Below are positions 17,015 through 26,015 of a stretch of 64,000 nucleotides of DNA, one piece after another; within the stretch, counting starts at the first letter, position 1; each line of letters starts with the position of its first letter. A program made the position numbers and the translations under genes. The stretch comes from JAEXOD01 sp043805435 (GTDB lineage Bacteria; Bacteroidota; Ignavibacteria; Ignavibacteriales; Melioribacteraceae), in assembly GCA_043805435.1 (NCBI GenBank), contig JAZDHY010000092.1, positions 14,659 through 78,658 on the forward strand. Reading direction: 5' to 3'. The notes beneath the pieces are model-generated. The model made no database searches, was not told where the DNA came from, and saw nothing but the letters and a program-made list of their open reading frames with translations.

Positions 17015-20000
17015 ATGTCATCAAAGTTTTTTACTAACAGAAGCGAAAGAAATTTATTTGATAAGTTTAAGGGTATACTTGAAAACATGAAAGACTTATA
17101 TGCCTTTCATGCTGTTGTTGGTTATTTCCGTTCATCCGGTTATTTTGCATTACAACCTTACCTAAAAGATATTAAAGATATAAAAATTTTGGTTGGAATT
17201 AATGTCGATCAAATGTTTGCGGAAGCACAAAGGAAAGGTTTAATATACTTTGGTGACGAAAATAAAACAAAAAATGAGTTCTTAAATTGGTTTATTAATG
17301 ATATAAAAGAAGCCAAATATACACTGGAAGTTGAAAATGGTGTTTTGCAATTTGTACAGGATTTAATGGACGGGCGAATTCAAGTACGTGCACATAATTC
17401 ACAAAATATACATGCAAAGTTTTATTTGTTTTTACCGGAAAACCATTCCGAACATACTGACGGCTGGGTAATAATGGGATCGTCAAATTTGACAGAAGCC
17501 GGACTTGGAATTAAAAAAACACCAAATTATGAATTAAATATTGCATTAAAAGATTTTGATGATGTTTCTTTTACTGTTGATGAGTTTAAAAAACTTTGGG
17601 ACCACTCAACTCCAATACTGCCTGCTGATATACAGCAATTTAAAGAAAAAACGCATATTGGACAGGTTTTTACCCCTTATGAACTTTATTTAAAGTTTTT
17701 AATAGAATATTTTGGTAAAAACATAGATTACGACCCGGATACAGTAGGTGATTTACCTAAAACTTATAAAAAATTAAGTTATCAAATTGATGCGGTAAAT
17801 CAAGGGTTTCAAATGTTGATGGAACACAATGGTTTTTTCCTTGCTGATGTTGTAGGGCTTGGAAAAACTGTTGTTGCTGCAATGATTGCAAAAAGGTTTA
17901 TAATTGCTAATGGTTCGTTAAATACTAAAATATTAGTTGTTTTTCCACCCGCTGTTGAAAAAAACTGGAAAACTACATTTAGACTTTTTGGAATTGACAG
18001 ACATACAAAATTTATTACAAACGGAAGTTTGGATAAAATAATTGATAATAGGGATTTAAATTATTGGGCTAAAGAAGACTATGATTTGATTTTAGTTGAT
18101 GAAGCGCACCGTTATAGAAACCATACTTCTGAAATGTTTGGTTTTTTACAGCGTATTTGTAAGTCACCAAGGGTTAATAATGGTTTAATTGCAGGGGATA
18201 AAAAGAAGGTTATTTTAATTTCGGCTACACCTTTAAATAATAGACCCCAAGATTTGTATTACCAATTGTTACTTTTTCAAGATTCAAGAAAAAGTACATT
18301 AAATATTACAAATTTGCAAAACTTTTTCGGTCCTTTAATACGTGAATATAAAGAAATTATTAGAAACAGCGAACCGAATTTACAAAGCATACGAGATATT
18401 TATATTAAGATTAGAGAAGAATTAATATCACAAATTACAGTACGAAGAACACGACGAGATTTAAATAATTATCCCAAATATATTGAAGACTTGAAAGCGC
18501 AAGGAATAGTTTTTCCTGAAATTGCTGCGCCTAAACCGAAGTATTATCAATTAGATGCCAAATTAAGCAAATTGTTTTATCATACAATATTTTATTTAAC
18601 CGATTCCGATAAAATTAATTATTACCGTTATCAGGCAATTGCTTATTTAAAACCTGAATTTAGGGAACAGTATTATGAACAGGCCGAATTAGTATCTAAT
18701 TCATTAGCCGGTATTATGAAAACCTTAATGGTAAAAAGACTTGAAAGCAGTTTTAATGCTTTTAAAATATCATTGCAAAATTTAGCTGATTCAACTCAAA
18801 TAATGATTGATATGTTTGAACGGGGAAAAGTTTTAATTGCACCCAATTTACATATTAAAGGTTTGTTGGATAAAGGCGTAACCATTGAAGATATTGAAGA
18901 TAAGATCCTTGAATTAAGTATTGAGAACCCTAAAAATAATATTTTTACAACACAGGATTTTGAGGATGATTTTTTACCCGGTTTAAAAAAAGATCATTTG
19001 CTTTTAACCGATTTAATAAAAGATTGGGGAGTTGTTAAACATGACCCAAAACTTGAAACTTTTATTAATAGTATTGAAAATGAATTTTTAAATAAAACTA
19101 TTAACCCTACCGGCAAATTGGTAATATTTACAGAAAGTAAAGATACCGCATTATATTTGCAAGAAAATGTTGAAAAAATATTAAAAACTAAGGTTTTAAA
19201 TATCTCTTCTTCAAACAGAAACAAACTTTTTGATGTTATTTTGGAAAATTTTGACGCTAATTTTAACGGTGAAGGCAAGGACGATTATAAAATATTAATT
19301 ACTACTGATGTACTTGCCGAAGGTGTAAACCTGCATAGAGCAAATGTAATAATTAATTACGATACTCCTTGGAACGCTACACGTTTAATGCAGAGGATTG
19401 GACGTGTTAATAGAATTGGCAGTGTTGCAGGAGTAATTTATAGTTATAATTTTTATCCTTCTGCTCAAGGTGATGAAGAAATTAACTTATATAATAATGC
19501 GCTTATTAAATTACAAGGGTTCCATACTGCTTTTGGCGAAGATGCACAAATATTTACGCATGAAGAATTAATTGAGCAGTTTGAATTGTTTAAAGAGGGA
19601 TTAAAAGACGAAGAAGATAAACGCCTTATTTATCTTCAATTTATACGCGAATTTAAGGATAACAACCCAAAAGAATTTAAACGTATTAAACAATTTCCGC
19701 TTAAGGCACGTACTATGCGGAAAACAAGTATTGCAAATAAAAAAGATTTGCAAAAATCGAGTATTGTGTTTTTAAAATCTGCCTATAAAACAGAGTTTTA
19801 TAAAGTTGATGAAATTAATTCCGTTACACCACTTACTTTTGTGGAAGCGGCCGAAAGTTTTGAAGCAAAATTAAATGAACAAGGTTTTAAATTAGAAGAA
19901 ATACATTATAAACAAATAAATGCAGCCTTAAATAAATTTGAAGAAGACTTTTTAATTTCCGGTACTGAAACAGTTACTTCGTTGGATAAGTCAGATGTCA

Positions 20001-20314
20001 TTTCCCCACAGTCTAATAAGTTTTTAAGATCCCATAAAGATAAAACAAAAAATGATGGAGTCAAAACTGCATGTGGTAAGTTAATTGTTTTAGTTGATAA
20101 AGGAACAATTACCGCTTTACCTAATGAACTAAAAAAAATAAAACAAAAATTGGATAAAAAAGAATTTACTGATGGACAAGTTGATAACTTAATTTTGGGG
20201 CTTGAACAAAAGTATATTTCTAAAATAGAAATTGAAAATGAGGAAAACCAACAAGTTGGTTTTTTTGCCGATATTACACCCGTAATAATTTTATCAGAAA
20301 CTTATATTGAATGA
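17015..20314 (+). CDS. PLD-nuclease/SNF2-type helicase fusion, restriction- or defence-associated
   Basis: This 1099-residue protein has two parts. Residues 1-200 form a phospholipase D-like domain with one catalytic half-motif, H133-x-K135 ('NIHAKFYLFL') followed by 'GSSNLTEAGL' (155-164). Residues from about 255 form an SNF2-type helicase: motif I GLGKT 281-285, DEAH 362-365, SATP 403-406, and a C-terminal helicase domain with 'ITTDVLAEGVNLH' and motif VI 'QRIGRVNRIGS' near 793-803. The last 250 residues are not recognised. The PLD part could cut DNA after dimerisation. The stop overlaps the methyltransferase start by 4 nt (ATGA), so they are one operon. No DrmA/DrmB-type genes are present, so this is not complete DISARM. 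Confidence 0.85.
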   Translation: MSSKFFTNRSERNLFDKFKGILENMKDLYAFHAVVGYFRSSGYFALQPYLKDIKDIKILVGINVDQMFAEAQRKGLIYFGDENKTKNEFLNWFINDIKEAKYTLEVENGVLQFVQDLMDGRIQVRAHNSQNIHAKFYLFLPENHSEHTDGWVIMGSSNLTEAGLGIKKTPNYELNIALKDFDDVSFTVDEFKKLWDHSTPILPADIQQFKEKTHIGQVFTPYELYLKFLIEYFGKNIDYDPDTVGDLPKTYKKLSYQIDAVNQGFQMLMEHNGFFLADVVGLGKTVVAAMIAKRFIIANGSLNTKILVVFPPAVEKNWKTTFRLFGIDRHTKFITNGSLDKIIDNRDLNYWAKEDYDLILVDEAHRYRNHTSEMFGFLQRICKSPRVNNGLIAGDKKKVILISATPLNNRPQDLYYQLLLFQDSRKSTLNITNLQNFFGPLIREYKEIIRNSEPNLQSIRDIYIKIREELISQITVRRTRRDLNNYPKYIEDLKAQGIVFPEIAAPKPKYYQLDAKLSKLFYHTIFYLTDSDKINYYRYQAIAYLKPEFREQYYEQAELVSNSLAGIMKTLMVKRLESSFNAFKISLQNLADSTQIMIDMFERGKVLIAPNLHIKGLLDKGVTIEDIEDKILELSIENPKNNIFTTQDFEDDFLPGLKKDHLLLTDLIKDWGVVKHDPKLETFINSIENEFLNKTINPTGKLVIFTESKDTALYLQENVEKILKTKVLNISSSNRNKLFDVILENFDANFNGEGKDDYKILITTDVLAEGVNLHRANVIINYDTPWNATRLMQRIGRVNRIGSVAGVIYSYNFYPSAQGDEEINLYNNALIKLQGFHTAFGEDAQIFTHEELIEQFELFKEGLKDEEDKRLIYLQFIREFKDNNPKEFKRIKQFPLKARTMRKTSIANKKDLQKSSIVFLKSAYKTEFYKVDEINSVTPLTFVEAAESFEAKLNEQGFKLEEIHYKQINAALNKFEEDFLISGTETVTSLDKSDVISPQSNKFLRSHKDKTKNDGVKTACGKLIVLVDKGTITALPNELKKIKQKLDKKEFTDGQVDNLILGLEQKYISKIEIENEENQQVGFFADITPVIILSETYIE

Positions 20315-20949
20315 TGAACAAACAAGAATTACAAAAAGAAATATTTGAAAAAGCTTACCAGCACGAAAATTGGTTAGAAGTATTAAGAGAATTTTTTGGT
20401 GTACAAAATATTTTTCAATTGCCTAAACCAATAAAAATAAATGAAAATGAATTCACAACAGATGCTTTTGAATTAGGGAGTTTAATTACTAAAGATGAAA
20501 GATTGGTTGGAGTTTATAAAGTTGTTTTAAATAGTAATGTTGTTATTGAAAAAAATCGCGTTGGTTTACGTAGTCTTTTAAGAAACATATATAAATATGA
20601 TGTTGATGCTGCTTTAATTGTATTTTTACAAGATAATAAATGGCGTTTTAGTTTTGTGAGCGAAATTAGGTTGGAGGACGGAAAAAAAGAAACAGAACCT
20701 AAAAGATATACCTATTTATTTGGAGATGGTGAAATTTGCCGGACAGCTGCGGATAGATTTTTTAAGCTAAAAGGAAACCCGGTTTATTTAATTGATTTAT
20801 TTGATGCTTTTTCAGTTGAAAAGCTTAATAAAGAATTTTTTGATAAATATAAAGCTTCTTTTGAAAAATTTTGTAGTTATTTAGTAAGTCAACAAAATTA
20901 CGTTGAAATATTTACAAAAAAAAAGCACACTCAAAAATTGGAAGGATAA
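20311..20949 (+). CDS. N-terminal part of a frame-split Eco57I-type adenine methyltransferase
   Basis: This 212-residue frame begins with a tandem ATGATG at the helicase stop. It carries the N-terminal domain of large restriction-methylase proteins, with 'VGLRSLLRNIYKYDVDAALI' and 'KWRFSFVSE', a pattern seen in nuclease-like domains preceding Eco57I-type methylases. The frame reaches an A9 tract (20916..20924) and ends after a short nonsense tail, 'KKKHTQKLEG'. With eight As the frame would continue directly into the 1022-residue frame that follows ('IFTKKSTLKNWKDKEAKP'). It is therefore the first fifth of a roughly 1220-residue gene, broken by mutation, read-error or a phase-variable tract. 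Confidence 0.8.
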   Translation: MMNKQELQKEIFEKAYQHENWLEVLREFFGVQNIFQLPKPIKINENEFTTDAFELGSLITKDERLVGVYKVVLNSNVVIEKNRVGLRSLLRNIYKYDVDAALIVFLQDNKWRFSFVSEIRLEDGKKETEPKRYTYLFGDGEICRTAADRFFKLKGNPVYLIDLFDAFSVEKLNKEFFDKYKASFEKFCSYLVSQQNYVEIFTKKKHTQKLEG

Positions 20950-23900
20950 AGAAGCAAAACCAATCCGTGATTTTGTAAAAAAATTGATGGGGAGATTAGT
21001 CTTTTTGCAGTTTTTACAAAAAAAAGAATGGATGGGTGTACCTGCAAATACAAAGGGTTGGACAGGTGGTGATAAAGGATTTCTTAAATCATTTTTTGTG
21101 GGATTTGAGGATAAAATACATTTTAATAGTCTAGGACTAAAAATTCTTTTCTTCGATACATTAAATAAAAAAAGAGAAAATGATATTGCGCCTAGCATTT
21201 TGGACAAAAATATTAAAATTCCGTATTTAAATGGGGGATTATTTGATAAGGATCCTAATTATGAGTATGAAGTTGATTTTACTCCTACATTATTCCTAGA
21301 TCTATTAGACTTTTTTGAACAATATAATTTTACTATTGATGAAAATGACCCTTACGATTCCGAAGTTGGAATTGACCCTGAAATGTTGGGACATATTTTT
21401 GAAAACTTACTTGAAGAAAACCGCGAAAAAGGTGCATTTTATACACCTAAAGAAATAGTTAAGTATATGTGTCAGGAAAGTTTGATAGAGTATTTATTTA
21501 CTAATTTACCTGATGAGAAACGGGAAGATATAATAAATTTAGTTCGATTGCATAAAATAAGTGATAGTTTTTATGTATTTGATAACGCAAAAAAAATAAA
21601 TAAATTACTTAAGGATGTTAAAATTTGTGACCCTGCAATTGGATCAGGCGCATTTCCTATGGGCATGTTAAAGGAAATTTTTGGTTGCAGGAAAATTTTA
21701 TATGGCTTTTTGAATGATAACCATTCATTTGATCCTGCCCTTGTGAAAAAAGAGATTATTCAAAAAAATATTTATGGTGTTGATATTGAAATAGGCGCTG
21801 TTGAAATTGCGCGATTAAGATTTTGGCTTTCGTTGGTTGTTGATGAAATTGAACCACAGCCTTTACCAAACCTTGATTATAAAATTATGCAGGGTAACAG
21901 TTTATTAGAACGTTTTGGCGATATTGATTTAAAAGACCTAATTAATGTTGAAGATGATATTATTATTAAAGATGTTGAACATGATGTTTTGAGCCCTGAG
22001 TTTGAACCTGAACCTATTCAATTGACAATATTTGATAAAACCACAAAGGAATATTTAAGTGAATTGATTCAAAAATATTATGACCCTGATGATTGGAAAA
22101 ATAATACAGGGGAAACTATTGATAAATATTCTGTTAAAAAAGAAATTAATGATATTATTAACGGTAAATTAAAAGCACAATTGTTTTTTGAAAAAGAAAA
22201 AATACAAAAAGAAATTAATCTTTTTAATGCAAGATATTGTATTAAAAATGATGATGATGTTAAAAGATTAAAACAAAACAACAAAGAAGTAGTTAGATAT
22301 TTAAAATTAAAGGATAATCTACTAAAATTAAAAGATGATGAAATTGTATTAAAAGAGATGCAAAAAAAGGAAGAAAGACCTTATTTTTTATGGCATCTAT
22401 GGTTTAAAGATGTTTTTGATAAAGGTGGTTTTGATATTATTATTGGCAATCCGCCATATATAAAAGAATATACAGACAAAAGTGCGTTTGATGGTCTTCA
22501 CAATTCACCTTATTACGAAGGTAAAATGGATATTTGGTATTTATTTGCCTGTTTTGGGATTGATATATTAAAAAACAAGGGAGTGGAGTGTTTTATTGCT
22601 CAAAATAATTGGACAACCAGTTATGGTGCTTCAAAGTTAAGAAATAAAATATTGAATGAAACAGAAATTCTGTTATTTACAGATTTTGGTAATTATAAGG
22701 TTTTTGAAAGTGCCGGTATTCAAACAATGATAAATTTGTTAAAAAAGAAAAATCCAAGAAACTCTTATCCTCTAATTTACGGACGGTTAAATAATGATAG
22801 TGCTGATCAACGAGTTTTAATTTCGTTTCTTAATACTCAAAATCTTGAATCAAATAGTGAATTCAGGAGATATATATTTAATTTCCAACCTCCAATTTAT
22901 AAAAATGAATTTATTACTTTTAATGAATCTAAGGTTCAACAAATCATTGATGAAATTAAAAAAAATGATTTAACTTTTTTATTTGCTGAAGAAATTGCTC
23001 AAGGTATTGTTGCACCTCAAGATAAGTTAAATAAACAAAATCAAAAAATTTTAGGTGATTTATACAAAATTGGGGATGGTATTTTCCAATTAACTAAACT
23101 TGAAAAAGAAAATTTAAATTTAACAAATGAAGAAAATTCTATTATAAAACCTTTTTATTCCTCTAATCAATTGAAAAGGTATTTTGCCGATAAAATAACC
23201 GATGAATACTTAATATATCTAAAATCTGGGGCAAATCAGATTATTGATTTATACCCCAATATAAAAAAACATCTTATTCAATTTACATCAATTATTACTT
23301 CCGATAATAAACCATTCGGGCTCCATAGAGCACGCGAAGAGAAATTTTTCAAAGGTGAAAAAATATTTTCATTAAGGAAATGTGAAAAGCCAACGTTCAC
23401 ATATTGTAATTTCGATTGTTATGTCTCGCAGTCATATTTTATTATAAAGACTAATCGTTTGAGCTTAAAGTATTTAACATTATTGCTTAACTCGCGCCTT
23501 ATTACCTTTTGGCTTCTTAATAAAGGTAAGCGACAAGGTAATAATTTTCAGATTGATAAAGAACCTTTATTAAACATTCCAGTAAGAAAAATTGATAACA
23601 CTAACCTATTTGAAGTAATGTGTGATTATTTAATATTTCTATATGACAAGACAAAACCAAAGGTGAACGAATATTTAGACAATACTAGTATTGCTCGTTT
23701 TTTTGAAAAAGTTGCTGACATGATGGTATATGAATTATATTTTGAAGAACACATGCGCGATTTAGAAATTGATGTGCTTGAATATTTTAATACTAAAAAA
23801 ATACTTTTGGATATAAATAATTTTAAAAATGAACCCGTCTATCAAGCCGGTATTATTAATAATGTATTTACAATTTTACAGGAACAAGCTAATCCGGTGC

Positions 23901-23971
23901 GCAACAGAGTTATTTTAGCTAACATTAGAAGCCAAGATATAATTGCGCAAATTAATGGCAGTACAATTTAA
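20903..23971 (+). CDS. Eco57I-type N6-adenine DNA methyltransferase, main part
   Basis: This 1022-residue frame starts inside the previous frame (nominal TTG at 20903), so its true N-terminus is the upstream 212-residue frame joined at the A9 tract. It contains 'IRDFVKKLMGRLVFLQFLQK', SAM-binding motif I 'DPAIGSGAFPMG' (near residue 244) and catalytic motif IV 'GNPPYI' (near 515), the N6-adenine signature. A coiled, charged region lies at about 400-480. The C-terminal 400 residues resemble a TaqI-type target-recognition region ('KLEKENLNLTNEENSIIKPF' and 'YFADKITDEYLIYLKSG'). Specificity therefore seems built in, with no separate HsdS. The next gene (AAA ATPase) follows closely. Confidence 0.88.
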   Translation: MKYLQKKSTLKNWKDKEAKPIRDFVKKLMGRLVFLQFLQKKEWMGVPANTKGWTGGDKGFLKSFFVGFEDKIHFNSLGLKILFFDTLNKKRENDIAPSILDKNIKIPYLNGGLFDKDPNYEYEVDFTPTLFLDLLDFFEQYNFTIDENDPYDSEVGIDPEMLGHIFENLLEENREKGAFYTPKEIVKYMCQESLIEYLFTNLPDEKREDIINLVRLHKISDSFYVFDNAKKINKLLKDVKICDPAIGSGAFPMGMLKEIFGCRKILYGFLNDNHSFDPALVKKEIIQKNIYGVDIEIGAVEIARLRFWLSLVVDEIEPQPLPNLDYKIMQGNSLLERFGDIDLKDLINVEDDIIIKDVEHDVLSPEFEPEPIQLTIFDKTTKEYLSELIQKYYDPDDWKNNTGETIDKYSVKKEINDIINGKLKAQLFFEKEKIQKEINLFNARYCIKNDDDVKRLKQNNKEVVRYLKLKDNLLKLKDDEIVLKEMQKKEERPYFLWHLWFKDVFDKGGFDIIIGNPPYIKEYTDKSAFDGLHNSPYYEGKMDIWYLFACFGIDILKNKGVECFIAQNNWTTSYGASKLRNKILNETEILLFTDFGNYKVFESAGIQTMINLLKKKNPRNSYPLIYGRLNNDSADQRVLISFLNTQNLESNSEFRRYIFNFQPPIYKNEFITFNESKVQQIIDEIKKNDLTFLFAEEIAQGIVAPQDKLNKQNQKILGDLYKIGDGIFQLTKLEKENLNLTNEENSIIKPFYSSNQLKRYFADKITDEYLIYLKSGANQIIDLYPNIKKHLIQFTSIITSDNKPFGLHRAREEKFFKGEKIFSLRKCEKPTFTYCNFDCYVSQSYFIIKTNRLSLKYLTLLLNSRLITFWLLNKGKRQGNNFQIDKEPLLNIPVRKIDNTNLFEVMCDYLIFLYDKTKPKVNEYLDNTSIARFFEKVADMMVYELYFEEHMRDLEIDVLEYFNTKKILLDINNFKNEPVYQAGIINNVFTILQEQANPVRNRVILANIRSQDIIAQINGSTI

Positions 23972-23991
23972 TTCAACAAGTGGAGGTTTTG

Positions 23992-25935
23992 ATGGCAGCA
24001 AATCGGTATTGCCTTAAAAAATTAGGTATTCAAAATTTTAAGTTTTTTAAAAAACTTAAAGAAATTGAGTTAGATGGTAAAAATCTTTTATTATATGGTG
24101 AAAACGGGTCAGGTAAATCTTCAATTTATTGGGCATTATATACCTTTTTTGAGTGTTCACATAAAGCAAAAGATGAAGATATAATTAAATATTTTGACCC
24201 TGATGATGGAAATCATTTAACAAATATTCATCTTAAAGCGGATGTAACAAATACTTTTGAATCTTATATAAATCTTGAGATGGTAAAAGGAGATACTAAT
24301 TTAAATCTGAAGCTATCAAAATCAGATTTGATTATTAAAAATAATAATATAATGAAGGAAAGCATTTACGCAACAGATTTTATTAATTATAGACTTTTAT
24401 TTAGACTAAATGATTTCTATCACTCAGAAGATATTGATTTATTTCCTTTATTTAGAAAAGAATTCCTTCCATATCAACAACTTGTTGTAAAGCCTTCAAA
24501 TTATTCTGGTGATATGTCACTTTCAAAGGTTTATGAAAATATACTTATTGGGCCTAAATATCAATCGATAAATGCGAACAAGATTTATCCTAAACAGCAC
24601 GAGCCTGAATATTTGGAATATTTGACCTTGCAAAGTGTTTTTGAAAAATCTTTATTGGAAATAGTTGATAATATTAATACAAAAGGTGTTCCGATTTTGC
24701 GTAATGATTTTGGATATGATTTCAAATATAATTTAGATTTTCATGTTAGTGAATTTAGTATTATAAATAACCAATTTATTCCGCCCAAATATTACATTGA
24801 CTTAAATGTTTCTGATTATGAAAGTATAGGTGGTCAAATACAAAAACCACAATCATTTTTAAACGAAGCCAAATTGGCCGCGCTTGCATTGTCTATGCGT
24901 TTTGCAATTTTGGAGCAACGTTTAATGGAAGGTGATATACTAAAACTTTTAGTATTAGACGATCTTCTGATAAGTCTTGATATGAGCAATAGACAAAAAG
25001 TATTAAAATTAATTTTTGAAAAATATCAAAAAAATTATCAATGTATAATCATGACACATGATAAGTTATTTTTTGATTTAGCTAAACGAAAAATCGAAGA
25101 ATCAAAATACACTAATTGGTTATATAAGGAAATGTATTTTGATTATGAGAAAAAGGAACCAATTATTTTAGAAACTGAAAAAAATTATACTTTAGCACAA
25201 TATTACTTCTCTCACTTCGACTATCCAGCTTGTGCGAATAATCTTAGAAAATTTGCTGAAGATATCTTTGTAAATATTTTTCCCATGAATATCAGATATA
25301 CTGAAAAAGGTGAAGAAATTACAAAATTGAATAATTATATTGAAAGAGCAATAAAATTTTATAATAAAAATAATTTAAATTCTGATTTATTGCTAAATCT
25401 AAAAGATAAATTGTTTTTATTATTAAACCCTCTTTCGCATTTTAGCGAGGATATTAATATTTATTCAAGTGAATTATTAGACACTCTTAAAATTTTACCG
25501 GCATTGTTAACTGAAATAGAAGGATACAATATTAAAGAATTTATCCAATCAAATGATATAATTGAAATTAAATTTAAAGTTAATTCTACGGTTACAAATA
25601 TTTATGAAATAAAACCTAGAGAAAAAATATATATCTTTACTCAAGGGACTACTTCTTTCTTGTCACCAAACAGTTTTGATTCTATGCGATGTTATGAATA
25701 CGACTCATCAAAAAATACAACAGTTATGCATAATTTCGAAGTACATAAGAATAAAAATTTATTTAAGATGTATAAGGAGATTTATAAATATAATTATGAT
25801 GAAGCCTCTCAACCTGGTGCTACTCCAATCGATGAAAATAGTATAGTGGTGGAATTAAATAATATATTTAGGCAAAGACATGGTAAAAAAGATTCGTTTT
25901 ACCAGCTAAATAACAATATAAATACTACAAATTAA
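23992..25935 (+). CDS. SMC/RecF-like AAA ATPase of the restriction/defence-like cassette
   Basis: This is a 647-residue protein from the ATG at 23992. GGAGG (23982..23986) sits 5 nt before this ATG, so the in-frame GTG at 23980 lies in the ribosome site and is rejected. Walker A GENGSGKSS follows an N-terminal strand typical of RecF/SMC proteins ('LGIQNFKFFKKLKEIELDG'). A signature-like 'LNEAKLAALALSMRF' and Walker B 'LLVLDDLLISLD' follow, then a His-containing 'IIMTHDKLFFD'. The C-terminal 250 residues are unassigned. Such ATPases act as DNA-sensing or gating subunits in several defence systems. It is the last gene of the cassette, closed by the terminator at 25964..25992. Confidence 0.82.
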   Translation: MAANRYCLKKLGIQNFKFFKKLKEIELDGKNLLLYGENGSGKSSIYWALYTFFECSHKAKDEDIIKYFDPDDGNHLTNIHLKADVTNTFESYINLEMVKGDTNLNLKLSKSDLIIKNNNIMKESIYATDFINYRLLFRLNDFYHSEDIDLFPLFRKEFLPYQQLVVKPSNYSGDMSLSKVYENILIGPKYQSINANKIYPKQHEPEYLEYLTLQSVFEKSLLEIVDNINTKGVPILRNDFGYDFKYNLDFHVSEFSIINNQFIPPKYYIDLNVSDYESIGGQIQKPQSFLNEAKLAALALSMRFAILEQRLMEGDILKLLVLDDLLISLDMSNRQKVLKLIFEKYQKNYQCIIMTHDKLFFDLAKRKIEESKYTNWLYKEMYFDYEKKEPIILETEKNYTLAQYYFSHFDYPACANNLRKFAEDIFVNIFPMNIRYTEKGEEITKLNNYIERAIKFYNKNNLNSDLLLNLKDKLFLLLNPLSHFSEDINIYSSELLDTLKILPALLTEIEGYNIKEFIQSNDIIEIKFKVNSTVTNIYEIKPREKIYIFTQGTTSFLSPNSFDSMRCYEYDSSKNTTVMHNFEVHKNKNLFKMYKEIYKYNYDEASQPGATPIDENSIVVELNNIFRQRHGKKDSFYQLNNNINTTN

Positions 25936-25963
25936 TTTCATTTTTTCAATTTCTAAATATCCA

Positions 25964-25992
25964 AAAAACCACGCCTTATTGACGTGGTTTTT
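25964..25992. terminator. bidirectional terminator between convergent genes
   Basis: AAAAACCACG pairs with CGTGGTTTTT around a 9-nt loop and is A-rich on one side, T-rich on the other. It lies between the plus-strand ATPase (stop 25935) and the minus-strand oxidase (stop 26016), so it can serve both. Confidence 0.85.
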
Positions 25993-26015
25993 TTGCAATA
26001 TCTTTTTAACAATTC

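Noticed and set aside
23980..23991. GTG start for the AAA ATPase gene
   Set aside because: The GTG is part of the GTGGAGG ribosome site that serves the ATG at 23992.
17015..25935. complete DISARM or BREX system
   Set aside because: A methyltransferase, SNF2 helicase and PLD domain are present, but no DrmA, DrmB, BrxL, PglZ or BrxC-like genes are seen. The PLD domain is fused to the helicase.
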